Shown here in pieces: positions 27,284 through 35,463 of a stretch of DNA of 64,000 nucleotides. The translations under genes were made by a program, and so were the position numbers. Origin of the DNA: Bifidobacterium pseudolongum subsp. globosum (lineage in GTDB: Bacteria > Actinomycetota > Actinomycetes > Actinomycetales > Bifidobacteriaceae); assembly GCF_004155535.1 (NCBI RefSeq), contig NZ_RYUH01000010.1, forward strand, positions 1 to 64,000, written 5' to 3'. The first letter of the stretch is position 1, and each line of letters begins with the position of its first letter. The notes below the pieces were generated by a model that worked only from the letters and a program-made list of their open reading frames with translations, was not told the DNA's origin and made no database searches.

Positions 27284-28255
27284 TTGCCACAAGAGCATTC
27301 CACACCGCCGGCGTACTCGGTTCCCCCCAATCAGGAACCGGTACGCCGGCGCGCTGTGTTTTCGGCGGGATTCGCCGACCTTCCCTCACACCATGCGCAA
27401 TCGCCCGATGAAATCTCACACACTCCACGGCGCAGGCGCACCGGAACCGATTCGCTGCAGCTCATCGACGATCTGATCAACCGCCCGGTCGACCAGTTGT
27501 ACAGCGATGCCCGGCTGGTGAGCAAGCCGGATTCCAAGATCGTGTACTGGGGCACCCGCATTGTCGTGTTCCTCATCTGCATTGCGGTCGGGTTCGCGGG
27601 CTGCCAGTTCGTGCGCCTGCTCAACACCGATCCTCGCAAACAGGTGCGCGAGTCGCTGGCGAGCGAGCTGGCCGCGGAGAACACGCGTCTTGAATCGCTT
27701 GAATCGGAGAACATGGATCTGCGCAAGCAGATCGAAGCGCAATCGGCGTCTGCGACACAATCGGCGGCCGAGCGCATTGTGAAAGAGAACGAGGCTGCGG
27801 CCGGCGGTACGGCGGTCGAGGGGGAGGGGATCGTCATGACGATTGCGAACCCGCTTGCCGCACGCAATGACGACGCAGGATCGTTACCGAGGGAAGCCAC
27901 GGCAGACCGCTTGCGCGTCGTGACTGACACCGACCTGCAGCTGCTCGTCTCGCTGATGTGGCAACACGGTGCCGAGGCGATTGCAATCAACGACAACCGT
28001 TTGGGTGTGCAGACGTCGATCCGCACCGCCGGCAACTCGATCCTCATCGGCACCACGGCCATCGAAAGCCCATACAAAATCCAGGCGATAGGCGACAAGA
28101 ACGCGCTGGCGGACGCGATGAGCGAACGGTCGCTCCCTGCGCTGTACAGTGATTTCAACAGGTCGGGCATGCATCCGCAGATCAGCAAGACCGATTCGAT
28201 GCGCCTTGAGGCAGCGCCCATCGGCAAGCTGACCTATGCACAGAAGGAGGAGTGA
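27284..28255 (+). CDS. DUF881 family membrane protein (first copy)
   Basis: The 323-residue product has a long polar N-terminus, one membrane span near residues 93-112 and a coiled coil around 120-170, followed by the DUF881 domain (about 175-315: GIVMTIANP..., LQLLVSLMWQHGAEAIAINDNR, ...). The fold would sit outside the membrane. The role is unknown; as I recall DUF881 proteins of actinobacteria occur with the small basic protein DUF1290, and their B. subtilis counterparts occur in cell-division regions. It starts with TTG at 27284, with AAGGA about 13 bases upstream, so the exact start is uncertain. Its stop overlaps the next start. Confidence 0.85.
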   Translation: MPQEHSTPPAYSVPPNQEPVRRRAVFSAGFADLPSHHAQSPDEISHTPRRRRTGTDSLQLIDDLINRPVDQLYSDARLVSKPDSKIVYWGTRIVVFLICIAVGFAGCQFVRLLNTDPRKQVRESLASELAAENTRLESLESENMDLRKQIEAQSASATQSAAERIVKENEAAAGGTAVEGEGIVMTIANPLAARNDDAGSLPREATADRLRVVTDTDLQLLVSLMWQHGAEAIAINDNRLGVQTSIRTAGNSILIGTTAIESPYKIQAIGDKNALADAMSERSLPALYSDFNRSGMHPQISKTDSMRLEAAPIGKLTYAQKEE

Positions 28256-28587
28256 TGGCAGCAGTATTTGGACTCATCATCGGAGTGGTCGTGGGATTGT
28301 TCGTGCGACCGGACATCCCCATATTCCTGCAGCCCTATCTGCCGATCATGGTGGTGGCGGCACTTGATGCGCTGCTCGGCGCCGCGAGGTCGTACTTCGA
28401 ACGCAACTTCTCCGACAAGGTCTTTGTGATCTCGTTCCTTTCGAATGTCATCACCGCCACACTGCTCGTGCTGCTCGGCAACCAACTGGGGGTTGGTTCG
28501 CAGCTGTCGACGGCCGTGATCGTGGTGCTCGGCATCCGCATCTTCTCGAACGTCTCGGCGATCCGCCGGTTCATCTTCCAGGGGTGA
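28255..28587 (+). CDS. DUF1290 small basic membrane protein
   Basis: The 110-residue protein has three membrane segments and the conserved form of the small basic protein family (Sbp): AVFGLIIGVVVGLFVRPDIP, LDALLGAARSYFE, NVITATLLVLLGNQLG and RIFSNVSAIRRFIF. Function is unknown. ATG 28255 is chosen because AAGGAGG ends five bases upstream; a GTG at 28252 is too close. It sits between two DUF881 genes with overlapping or four-base spacing, the order of Rv1823-Rv1825 in mycobacteria. Confidence 0.9.
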   Translation: MAAVFGLIIGVVVGLFVRPDIPIFLQPYLPIMVVAALDALLGAARSYFERNFSDKVFVISFLSNVITATLLVLLGNQLGVGSQLSTAVIVVLGIRIFSNVSAIRRFIFQG

Positions 28588-28590
28588 GGC

Positions 28591-29493
28591 ATGAGCGACG
28601 AGCACACACTGCCACTGCCGCCGCGTGGCGAGGCGGATGCCGGCGATCGGCCGGCACAGGAACTCGACCTCATCAAGAAAATCGTCTCACAGCACAACAA
28701 AGACAAGGTCAACGACAACACGCAGACCGGCGCGTTTCCAGTGGTGAGCAAGCGCAAGGCCAAGACGAAGGGCAAGGGCAAATCCAAACGACTGTCCACG
28801 TCATCCCGTTCGGTCAAGGCGCGCTTGGGCACCGGTGTGCTCATCGCCGTGCTGTGCGCGTTGCTCGCCTACGGGTATGTGATCCAGATCAACAACAAAG
28901 ACCTCACCTATGAGACGATGAGTGAAACCGAACTGACCCGCCTGATCAGCGAGAGCAATACTCAGGTGCAGCGGCTCGAGCAACGCAAGGCCGAACTGAC
29001 CCGGCAATTGAATTCGCTTGAGGAGGCCGCCGACAAGGAGGCACAGGCAGCGCAGATCGCGAAGGAGAACGAGGAATCGAGCGGCATCCTGTCGGGCAGG
29101 CTGCCGGCGCACGGCAAAGGCATTGTCGTGCGCATCACGCAAGGCGCCAAAGCGCCGATCGACGCTTCGACGATGTTCAACCTCATCGAGGAGCTGCGCA
29201 ATGGAGGCGCCGAGGTCATCGCCATCAACGATGTGCGCGTCGTGACGTCCACCTACGTCAGCGAGTCGAACAACGGACTCGTCTGCGACGGCAAACTGCT
29301 TGAATCGCCCTATGTGGTCAAGGCGATCGGCGACCCGTCCAACCTGCAGAACGCGGTGAACCTCGCTGGCGGCGTCGCGTCGCGGCTGACCGTGAAATAC
29401 GGCGCGACCGTCACGACGGAAGTCTCGGATGACGTCAACATCACCCAGACCCAGCCGGTTGAACGGTATAAGTTCGCAAAGATTGTAGAATAG
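28591..29493 (+). CDS. DUF881 family membrane protein (second copy)
   Basis: Like its neighbour, this 300-residue protein has a basic N-terminal tail (KRKAKTKGKGKSKR near residue 52), one membrane span at about 82-101, a coiled coil (about 110-160: NTQVQRLEQRKAELTRQLN) and a C-terminal DUF881 domain with FNLIEELRNGGAEVIAINDVR. It probably pairs with the first DUF881 protein and DUF1290 in a membrane complex. ATG at 28591 follows AGGGGTGAGGC, three bases after the preceding stop. Its last codon lies over the -10 box of the FHA gene. Confidence 0.87.
   Translation: MSDEHTLPLPPRGEADAGDRPAQELDLIKKIVSQHNKDKVNDNTQTGAFPVVSKRKAKTKGKGKSKRLSTSSRSVKARLGTGVLIAVLCALLAYGYVIQINNKDLTYETMSETELTRLISESNTQVQRLEQRKAELTRQLNSLEEAADKEAQAAQIAKENEESSGILSGRLPAHGKGIVVRITQGAKAPIDASTMFNLIEELRNGGAEVIAINDVRVVTSTYVSESNNGLVCDGKLLESPYVVKAIGDPSNLQNAVNLAGGVASRLTVKYGATVTTEVSDDVNITQTQPVERYKFAKIVE
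29486..29491 (+). promoter_or_regulatory. -10 box TAGAAT placed 8 nt before the FHA-gene ATG
   Basis: TAGAAT is followed by AGGGAATT and ATG at 29500, inside the end of the second DUF881 gene. It suggests an internal, possibly leaderless promoter for the FHA-MerR pair; AGGGA could also serve as a weak ribosome-binding site. Confidence 0.4.
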
Positions 29494-29499
29494 GGAATT

Positions 29500-29940
29500 A
29501 TGACAGATCCGATTCCAGGCGCAGGCGAGACGACCATCATCGGCTTGCCCGCCATTCAATTTCCAGTAACCAGTTCAGGCGACCGCCCGTTGACGCAGGA
29601 GGACCTCGAGACGATCACACGGCTCGCCGACAACACGGCGTTGCTCATCGCCACACGTTCCGCGCTTTCCGGTTCGCGGTACCTGCTCGACGAGGACGAA
29701 GTGACGGTTGGGCGCGACCCCAGGTCAGACATCCTGCTCGACGATTCCACCGTCTCGCGTTCGCACGCGGTGTTCCGCCGCGTGAACGGGCAGTACGAGG
29801 TCGTGGACGCAGGAAGCCTCAACGGCACCTATGTCAACCGTCAACGCGTCGATCAGGCGTTGCTCAAAAACGGCGACGAAATCATGATCGGCAAATTCAG
29901 ACTCGTCTACTTCACCAATTCAGCTATCCGCGGACAATGA
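29500..29940 (+). CDS. FHA-domain protein (GarA/OdhI-like)
   Basis: The 146-residue protein has an N-terminal tail with ETT at about residues 10-12 and a C-terminal FHA domain (about 65-146): VGRDPRSDILLDD, SRSHAVF, the conserved Ser/His pair and NGTYVNRQRV. In mycobacteria and corynebacteria the equivalent GarA/OdhI is phosphorylated on an ETTS motif by Ser/Thr kinases and then controls 2-oxoglutarate and glutamate metabolism. The ETT here is followed by IIG and not S-V-F, so the switch is inferred and not proven. It precedes the MerR gene with an ATGA overlap. Confidence 0.85.
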   Translation: MTDPIPGAGETTIIGLPAIQFPVTSSGDRPLTQEDLETITRLADNTALLIATRSALSGSRYLLDEDEVTVGRDPRSDILLDDSTVSRSHAVFRRVNGQYEVVDAGSLNGTYVNRQRVDQALLKNGDEIMIGKFRLVYFTNSAIRGQ

Positions 29941-30701
29941 ATGCGCCGTTGACCAGACGCCATGGGGCACCCGCACACCTTGGTGATGAGGATTCACCGA
30001 AGTATGTGGATGTGCCATTGATCGATGTCGATGATGTGATGGTGCAGGGGGAGTTGTTTCCCCTGCGTGACCTGCATGAGCCGTTGCGTGGGTACCGTGG
30101 CACCGTCGCCTCGCGTGTGGCCGGTATCACGTACCGGCAGCTTGATTATTGGGCGCGCAAACGCATCGTCGTGCCATCCATCGCGCCATCGAGCGGTTCG
30201 GGGTCGCGTCGGCTGTATGCCTTCCGCGATGTGGTCATTCTGGCCGTGTCGAAGAAACTGCTCGACATCGGTGTGAACCTGCAGAACGTGACGAACGCGG
30301 TCGAATACCTGATGCGCCAGCCGTCGGACCGTCTCGAGCATATGACGATACTCTGCGATGGGCAGCAGGTCGAGGAATGCGTCGAAGGCGAGCAGATGGC
30401 GCAGATGCTCAGCAGGGGAGAGGCGGTCTTTGGGGTATCCGTTGGCGCGCTGTGGCACCGCATCGACGACGCCCTCGCCACGGAGGAGCATGTGGAAGTG
30501 ACCGACGCAGCCGTCATCGACCGGTCACTGCCGGTCAACCGTTTGGCGGCGGACCGCCTGCGCGAGACGCTCGACAAACGGCGTGTCCAACGTGAGGCGA
30601 TGGTGTCCGCAGCAGCCGTTGGCGCTGTCTCGCCGACATTGGCCGACGTGGATCCGTCGGCGGCACATCAACCCATATTAAGTCGAGGAACATTGTCATG
30701 A
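29937..30701 (+). CDS. MerR-family regulator (FtsR/Rv1828-like)
   Basis: The 254-residue protein has a non-conserved N-terminus and then a MerR winged-helix domain at about residues 60-130 (AGITYRQLDYWARKRIVVPS, GSRRLYAFRDVV, LLDIGVNLQNV). A C-terminal part follows that lacks the Cys residues of metal sensors. Position after the FHA gene matches Rv1828 and C. glutamicum FtsR, a regulator of ftsZ as I recall, so a role in division or growth control is inferred. Its ATG overlaps the FHA stop, and its own stop overlaps the next gene (ATGA), so all three are coupled. Confidence 0.83.
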   Translation: MNAPLTRRHGAPAHLGDEDSPKYVDVPLIDVDDVMVQGELFPLRDLHEPLRGYRGTVASRVAGITYRQLDYWARKRIVVPSIAPSSGSGSRRLYAFRDVVILAVSKKLLDIGVNLQNVTNAVEYLMRQPSDRLEHMTILCDGQQVEECVEGEQMAQMLSRGEAVFGVSVGALWHRIDDALATEEHVEVTDAAVIDRSLPVNRLAADRLRETLDKRRVQREAMVSAAAVGAVSPTLADVDPSAAHQPILSRGTLS

Positions 30702-31126
30702 ACGCTTTACCAGCCATGCTGTGGATCATCGGAGCCGCAGTGGCGTTGCTTGTCTGCGTGGTGACCGTGATGAACAGCCATTACCGGAATGGTCGCGCCA
30801 GCGAGGTGCGTCCGGTGAGCTGGACGGTGATCGGCGGCCATGTGGCCTCATTCGTGCTGTTGGCGGCCCCGTACGTGGTGTATCTGGCGAACAGCGAATC
30901 CATAGGCGCGCATGCGCGGTCGTTGTACACCAAACTCGGCTGGGCGTCCGCGGCCGTGGCTGTGGCGCTTGTGACGGTCGAACTCGTGTTGATGTACCTG
31001 CAGGCACGGCGTGCGATGCTTGCACAGGAGGCGCGCGCGACGGTGCAACAGGATGCAGCGCCGTCATCTGAGACCGGCGGCAATGCCACCGATGATGACG
31101 ATGACAAACCATCGTCGTTGTGGTGA
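30698..31126 (+). CDS. Small membrane protein of unknown function
   Basis: The 142-residue product shows three hydrophobic spans (about 6-25, 43-62, 82-103) and a hydrophilic tail ending in an Asp run (DDDDD) and SSLW. I do not recognise a family. It overlaps the MerR gene by four bases (ATGA) and closes the transcript ahead of a strong hairpin, so it belongs to the same unit as the FHA and MerR genes. Confidence 0.75.
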   Translation: MNALPAMLWIIGAAVALLVCVVTVMNSHYRNGRASEVRPVSWTVIGGHVASFVLLAAPYVVYLANSESIGAHARSLYTKLGWASAAVAVALVTVELVLMYLQARRAMLAQEARATVQQDAAPSSETGGNATDDDDDKPSSLW

Positions 31127-31157
31127 ATCGGGCACGTAGTTGATGGAGCACAAAAAC

Positions 31158-31195
31158 AGCGGGTGTCGATCATCGGGGGATGATCGACACCCGCT
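31158..31195. terminator. 17-bp terminator hairpin between convergent genes
   Basis: AGCGGGTGTCGATCATC and its exact complement flank a GGGG loop. On the minus strand the stem is followed by TTTTTG, giving a full intrinsic terminator for the HAD gene; on the plus strand it closes the MerR unit. Confidence 0.85.
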
Positions 31196-31266
31196 GGTGC
31201 ATATGCCATATATTGCTAATCTGACATAACGTACATTATCGGCTAAACAGGGATTACTGTGAATCC

Positions 31267-31998
31267 TTATGCAGTGGCCTTGTCCGCGAAGTATTCCTCC
31301 ACGGCTCCGGACAGTTCGTCCACATGGTCGATCACACGGTATGCGCCGTGTTCGACCAGTTCGTTCGGCTCGGCGTAACCCCAGCCGCAGCCCAGACAAT
31401 CCAATGCGCATGCCTTGGCGCCATCCACATCGGTCCAACGGTCGCCGACCATGAGCGCACGGTCATCGAGCTCGCGGTTGAACCCGATGTTGTCGAACGC
31501 ATACCGGATCACCGAGGCCTTGTCCACGCGCGAATTGTCGGTGCTGGCGCCATAGATGCCATCGACGAGTTCGGTGATGTGGAAATGGTCACACACCGGC
31601 TTCGCTTGGTATTCGGGCTTGCATGTGGCCACGGCAAGGTAATAGCCGGCCTCGCGCAGCTTCGTGAGCTGTTCGGGAATGCCCGGATACAACGTGTTGT
31701 ACAGCCGTCCCGGCACCTTGTGCCCGGGGTTGTTCGGGTCGTCGAACACCGCTGCGTCACCGTAATAATGCCGGTACACACGCACGGCCTCATCGAGCTT
31801 GTTGTCGGGAATGTGGTTGCGCTTCATCGATTCGAAGATCGCCGGCCCGATGAAACGCTGCAGTTCCGCTTGGTCCGGAACCGGTACACCGACCGCTTCG
31901 AACGCCTTGATCACACAGGCGATGATGCCCGGATCAGATTTCGTCAATGTGCCGTCGAGATCCAACAGGACCACACGTTGTGGATGAGCGAATTCCAT
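31267..31998 (-). CDS. HAD-family phosphatase (phosphoglycolate-phosphatase-like)
   Basis: The 243-residue protein has the HAD catalytic loops: LLDLDGTLTKSD (nucleophile Asp, residues about 12-16), ATCKPEYQ (motif II-like), the Lys in DKASVIRYA and VGDRWTDVDGAKA (motif IV). Its alpha-helical cap domain lies between motifs I and II (about 20-110), as in the Gph/PGP-like subgroup. The substrate cannot be told from sequence; 2-phosphoglycolate or another small phosphate ester is likely. The gene stands alone and ends at a strong terminator. Confidence 0.88.
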   Translation of the reverse strand: MEFAHPQRVVLLDLDGTLTKSDPGIIACVIKAFEAVGVPVPDQAELQRFIGPAIFESMKRNHIPDNKLDEAVRVYRHYYGDAAVFDDPNNPGHKVPGRLYNTLYPGIPEQLTKLREAGYYLAVATCKPEYQAKPVCDHFHITELVDGIYGASTDNSRVDKASVIRYAFDNIGFNRELDDRALMVGDRWTDVDGAKACALDCLGCGWGYAEPNELVEHGAYRVIDHVDELSGAVEEYFADKATA

Positions 31999-32037
31999 GC
32001 CGCCTCTTCCCTAGTTCGTCAATTGGTCATTCAAAGA

Positions 32038-32061
32038 TGCGTCCCGGCGAGGTGGGACGCA
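32038..32061 (-). terminator. Hairpin after rbpA
   Basis: TGCGTCCC and GGGACGCA form an 8-bp stem with an 8-nt loop, ten bases beyond the rbpA stop codon. It lies upstream of the HAD start and probably separates the two genes. Confidence 0.55.
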
Positions 32062-32070
32062 CGGCCGGAC

Positions 32071-32418
32071 TCACTCGTAGTCCGGAATCCAGCCATCCCG
32101 GTGCATTTGGAGGCGCTTGTCCAGCAGGGTCTTCAGTTCGTCCTCACTGCGGCGTTCCAGAAGCATGTCCCAGTGCGTGCGCGTCGGCTTGGCGACGTCG
32201 TCGCCGGTGTTGTCTTTGTCGTCCTCACGATGCGCGGTCGCGCCGCAACGGCACTCCCATTCGTTCGGGATGTCGGCTCCTTCGGCGAACGGCAGGATCG
32301 TACGGTGCCCGCGTGGGCATACATATGCGACCTCCATGCGCGCCGCGAAGTCGACGTTGTCGTCGGACTCGAGCGACTTCGCTCCAATGCTCATGCCGCG
32401 TAGGCTGCGTTCCGCCAT
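32071..32418 (-). CDS. rbpA: RNA polymerase-binding protein RbpA
   Basis: RbpA is an actinobacteria-specific partner of RNA polymerase and group 1 sigma factors that stabilises the open promoter complex. The 115-residue protein shows the N-terminal tail with RSLRGMSIGAKSLE, the zinc-ribbon-like core (VCPRGH and CRCGA), and the C-terminal sigma-interacting domain (RTHWDMLLERRSEDELKTLL). The ATG at 32418 follows AGGAGGCAC. It is a strong taxon marker for the window. It is likely a single-gene unit. Confidence 0.97.
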   Translation of the reverse strand: MAERSLRGMSIGAKSLESDDNVDFAARMEVAYVCPRGHRTILPFAEGADIPNEWECRCGATAHREDDKDNTGDDVAKPTRTHWDMLLERRSEDELKTLLDKRLQMHRDGWIPDYE

Positions 32419-32497
32419 ACCTGTGCCTCCTCTTGATTACACAACGATTCCACGCTACAAAACAGTTCGGACGATGGGTTTATTCCTGCGCTATGCG

Positions 32498-35098
32498 TCA
32501 GTCCACACCGGAATACGCCACGATGCCGCGGTTCACCGCATCGAACGCCTCACGTGCACGGGCGGCGAGCATGGCATGCTGCTCCCCCATGTACGGTTCG
32601 GCCACGGCAATCTGCTGCAGCACGTCGGCGAGGCGCTTCGCGTTGCGCACGAAGTCACCACCCGTCAATTCGGTGTGTTCGAGCACCTGCGCCAGACTAT
32701 CCCCGCAGGCCCAGTCGTAGATGATGTCCACAATGCCGAAATCCAGTGGCTGCAGATAGCTGTCCATGCCGGCGTCCTCACACAACACGAGCACCTGTTC
32801 GTCAAGGTACTTGAGTTCGCGCGCCCGTTGGGCGACAAGGCCATGCGGGCCACCCGGGTAGCGACGGGGTTCTCCCCCTTCGCCACGGCGCGCCTCATAC
32901 AGCAACGACGAGAGCAATGCCGCGATCTGCGGGGCCGATAGGTCGTCGAGCACGCCTTCGGTGATGGCCTGCGCCAACACAAGGTCGCGCTCGGAATACA
33001 GGCGGCGCAGCAACTGGCCCTGCTCGGTGAGCGTATAGTCGCGCACGCCATCGTGATCAGTGCGTTCCAAGTACCCCAGACGGTCGAGGATCTCGCAGAT
33101 GCGGTCGAATTGGCGCGCCACGGAGCCGGTACGCGAATCGTACCGTTGGCGTAGGCGCTCCAGTTCACGCGTCTCACGCATCCACCGGCGCCCCCACTTC
33201 ATGTGGTCCTGGAAATCCGGGCATTGCTTGCACGGATGGTCGTGCTCAAGCTCCTTGAGCTTGGCGATCTTGGCGTCAAGGCGGCGGAAGGCGCGGGATT
33301 TGTCCGCGTTCGTGGCGAACACCTCATGCTTGAGCTTGCGGCGTTCGTTCTTCTGCAACTCGTTGAGCTGCATGCGGATGCGCAACAGGTCGGTGAAATC
33401 GCCGTATTCGCACGTCATGGCCTCGGCATACCCGGCAAGGGCCGCGGTGAGTGCATCGATGCGCGCCTCGATCTGCCATGCCGACTCGTTCGCCTCCCAC
33501 TGGGCGAACGAATGGTCAAGCGTGATGCGCGCCGTCTCGTAATCGCTCGTGTTGAGCAGGTTGACGGCCATGTTGAACGTCGGCTTGAAACTCGAATGCA
33601 GCGGGTAGACACGCTTGCTCGACAGCGCGACCGCCGTTTCCGGAGTGAATCCACGGTGATCCACGACGACAGCGTTGCCGATCGTGTCGATGCCGCGGCG
33701 GCCGGCGCGGCCGGTCAATTGCGTGTACTCCCCCGGCGTGAGGCCCACGATGCCGGTGCCATCGTATTTTTCGAGCTTCTCGACGACGACGCTGCGCGCC
33801 GGCATGTTGATGCCGAGGGCAAGCGTCTCCGTGGCGAACACCACCTTGATGAGCCCCTCTTCGAACAGGCGCTCCACAATCTGCTTGAACAACGCCACCA
33901 TGCCGGCGTGGTGCGCGGCGAAGCCCTCTTCGAGGGCGTGGCGGAAGCGCGCGAAATGCAGCGTCTTCAGGTCGTCATGCGTCAGCTGGCCTTCGATCAT
34001 CTCATCGACGATGCTGCGGATACGCAGCGCCTCGTCATCGCTTGTAAGGCGCAGGCCGGCGTCAAGGCATTGGTCGACCGCCTCGTCGCAGCCGTTACGC
34101 GAGAATATGAAATAAATCGCCGGCAGCATGCCCAGGAAATTGAGTTCGTCCACGACCGCCCAGCGTTTCGGCTGGTAGCGTTCCACCTGACGCGCCGACC
34201 GTGATTCCGGCCTGCCGTGGCGTCCGCGCCCCTTGCGCCTGTCCGGCCGTTCGGCGCCGCGACGACGTTGCTCACGACGCATGTATTCGTCGAGTCGGTT
34301 CGTCAGGCGGGCATTGAGTTTCGTGGTGGGCCGGCCATTGTCGTCATGCCGGTACAGGTCGAACAATTCGGGTTCGGTGCGTGGATCGCGCTGGATCAGC
34401 ACGTATTGCTCAAGCGGCACCGGACGGTGTTCCGACACGACGAGCTTGGTCTCGCCACGCACCGATGCGATCCAGTCCGCAAAATCCTCCACGTTCGAGA
34501 CCGTGGCCGACAGGCCGACGATGCGCACCGACTGCGGCAGGTGGATGATGACCTCTTCCCACACGGGACCACGGAACCGGTCGGCCAGATAATGCACCTC
34601 GTCGAGCACGACATAGCGCAACGCCTGCAGTGTTGTGGAATGCTCGTACAGCATGTTGCGCAGCACCTCGGTCGTCATGACCACGATGTCGGCTTCGGAA
34701 TTGATCGAGGTGTCACCGGTGAGCAACCCCACTTTGTCCGGGCCGTACAATGCCACGAGATCATGGTATTTCTGGTTGCTCAACGCCTTGATCGGCGTGG
34801 TGTAGAAGGCCTTCGCGTTCTGCTGTTGCGCCAGATAGACCGCGAAGTCGGCCACCACGGTCTTGCCGGCGCCGGTCGGGGCCGCCACCAGTACATTGGA
34901 CCCCTGTTCCAGTGCCTCGTTGGCATCCGTCTGGAACAGGTCGAGCTCGAACGGCAGTGTGTCGGCGAACTTGGCCGCGATGGATCGGCGTTGCCGCTTG
35001 ACACGGTCGAACCGTGCATACCGTTCGGCCGGCGTCAGTTCACGCTCCTCGCCCGTATCGTCTGGTGATGGTTTCCTTGACTTGTGATGACGTGCCAT
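32498..35098 (-). CDS. helY: Ski2/Mtr4-like DEAD/DEAH RNA helicase (HelY)
   Basis: The 866-residue helicase has RecA lobe 1 with AAPTGAGKT (Walker A, 72-80), PIKALSNQK, the Walker B DEVH and SATVSN, lobe 2 with the AGMV stretch and QLTGRAGRRGID (motif VI), and the C-terminal DSHCT-like domain. Such proteins unwind structured RNA and in Mycobacterium the equivalent is Rv2092c (HelY). Between 275 and 310 there is an Arg-rich insert (RREQRRRGAERPDRRKGRG). It follows a 108-residue membrane protein and the fused pafBC gene, the order seen in mycobacteria except for tatA-tatC. Confidence 0.93.
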   Translation of the reverse strand: MARHHKSRKPSPDDTGEERELTPAERYARFDRVKRQRRSIAAKFADTLPFELDLFQTDANEALEQGSNVLVAAPTGAGKTVVADFAVYLAQQQNAKAFYTTPIKALSNQKYHDLVALYGPDKVGLLTGDTSINSEADIVVMTTEVLRNMLYEHSTTLQALRYVVLDEVHYLADRFRGPVWEEVIIHLPQSVRIVGLSATVSNVEDFADWIASVRGETKLVVSEHRPVPLEQYVLIQRDPRTEPELFDLYRHDDNGRPTTKLNARLTNRLDEYMRREQRRRGAERPDRRKGRGRHGRPESRSARQVERYQPKRWAVVDELNFLGMLPAIYFIFSRNGCDEAVDQCLDAGLRLTSDDEALRIRSIVDEMIEGQLTHDDLKTLHFARFRHALEEGFAAHHAGMVALFKQIVERLFEEGLIKVVFATETLALGINMPARSVVVEKLEKYDGTGIVGLTPGEYTQLTGRAGRRGIDTIGNAVVVDHRGFTPETAVALSSKRVYPLHSSFKPTFNMAVNLLNTSDYETARITLDHSFAQWEANESAWQIEARIDALTAALAGYAEAMTCEYGDFTDLLRIRMQLNELQKNERRKLKHEVFATNADKSRAFRRLDAKIAKLKELEHDHPCKQCPDFQDHMKWGRRWMRETRELERLRQRYDSRTGSVARQFDRICEILDRLGYLERTDHDGVRDYTLTEQGQLLRRLYSERDLVLAQAITEGVLDDLSAPQIAALLSSLLYEARRGEGGEPRRYPGGPHGLVAQRARELKYLDEQVLVLCEDAGMDSYLQPLDFGIVDIIYDWACGDSLAQVLEHTELTGGDFVRNAKRLADVLQQIAVAEPYMGEQHAMLAARAREAFDAVNRGIVAYSGVD

Positions 35099-35131
35099 AA
35101 CCCTTCATCTCGTCATAAACAATCGGTGGTG

Positions 35132-35458
35132 TCAGTCATTGAATGTGGACCAGCGGCTCCACGTGCGCACATGGCGTTCCTCGCGCCGTTGACGGCGTTC
35201 GATGACCTCCACATGGGCATCGGAGTAGCGTTCCGCGGCCACACGTAATGGTTCGGTGAAAATCGGGCGCTGGGGTGCCTGCACCGTGCCGTCATGCTCG
35301 CCCATGCGGCCCAGGCGTTCGGAGATCTGCGCTCCGGTCTCGCTGACGTCATGCAGCGCGCGCATGCCATGCACCGCCGCATACATGCAGCCGGCGATGA
35401 GCATGCCAAACATGAACAGCGCCAGGATAAGCCAAATCCACCAAGGCATAGGTGCCAC
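35132..35458 (-). CDS. Small single-span membrane protein
   Basis: The 108-residue product has one hydrophobic span at about residues 5-28 (WWIWLILALFMFGMLIAGCM) and a charged, Arg-rich cytosolic part. I do not recognise a family. It occupies the position of tatA-tatC between pafBC and helY in mycobacteria, but the TatA hinge and amphipathic helix are not recognisable, so I do not call it TatA. It lies six bases after pafBC and so is probably in the same transcript. An internal ATG at 35449 is an alternative start. Confidence 0.7.
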   Translation of the reverse strand: MAPMPWWIWLILALFMFGMLIAGCMYAAVHGMRALHDVSETGAQISERLGRMGEHDGTVQAPQRPIFTEPLRVAAERYSDAHVEVIERRQRREERHVRTWSRWSTFND

Positions 35459-35463
35459 TCCCC

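Noticed and set aside
35132..35458. TatA
   Set aside because: Position matches, but the hinge and amphipathic helix of TatA are not visible in the 108-residue protein.
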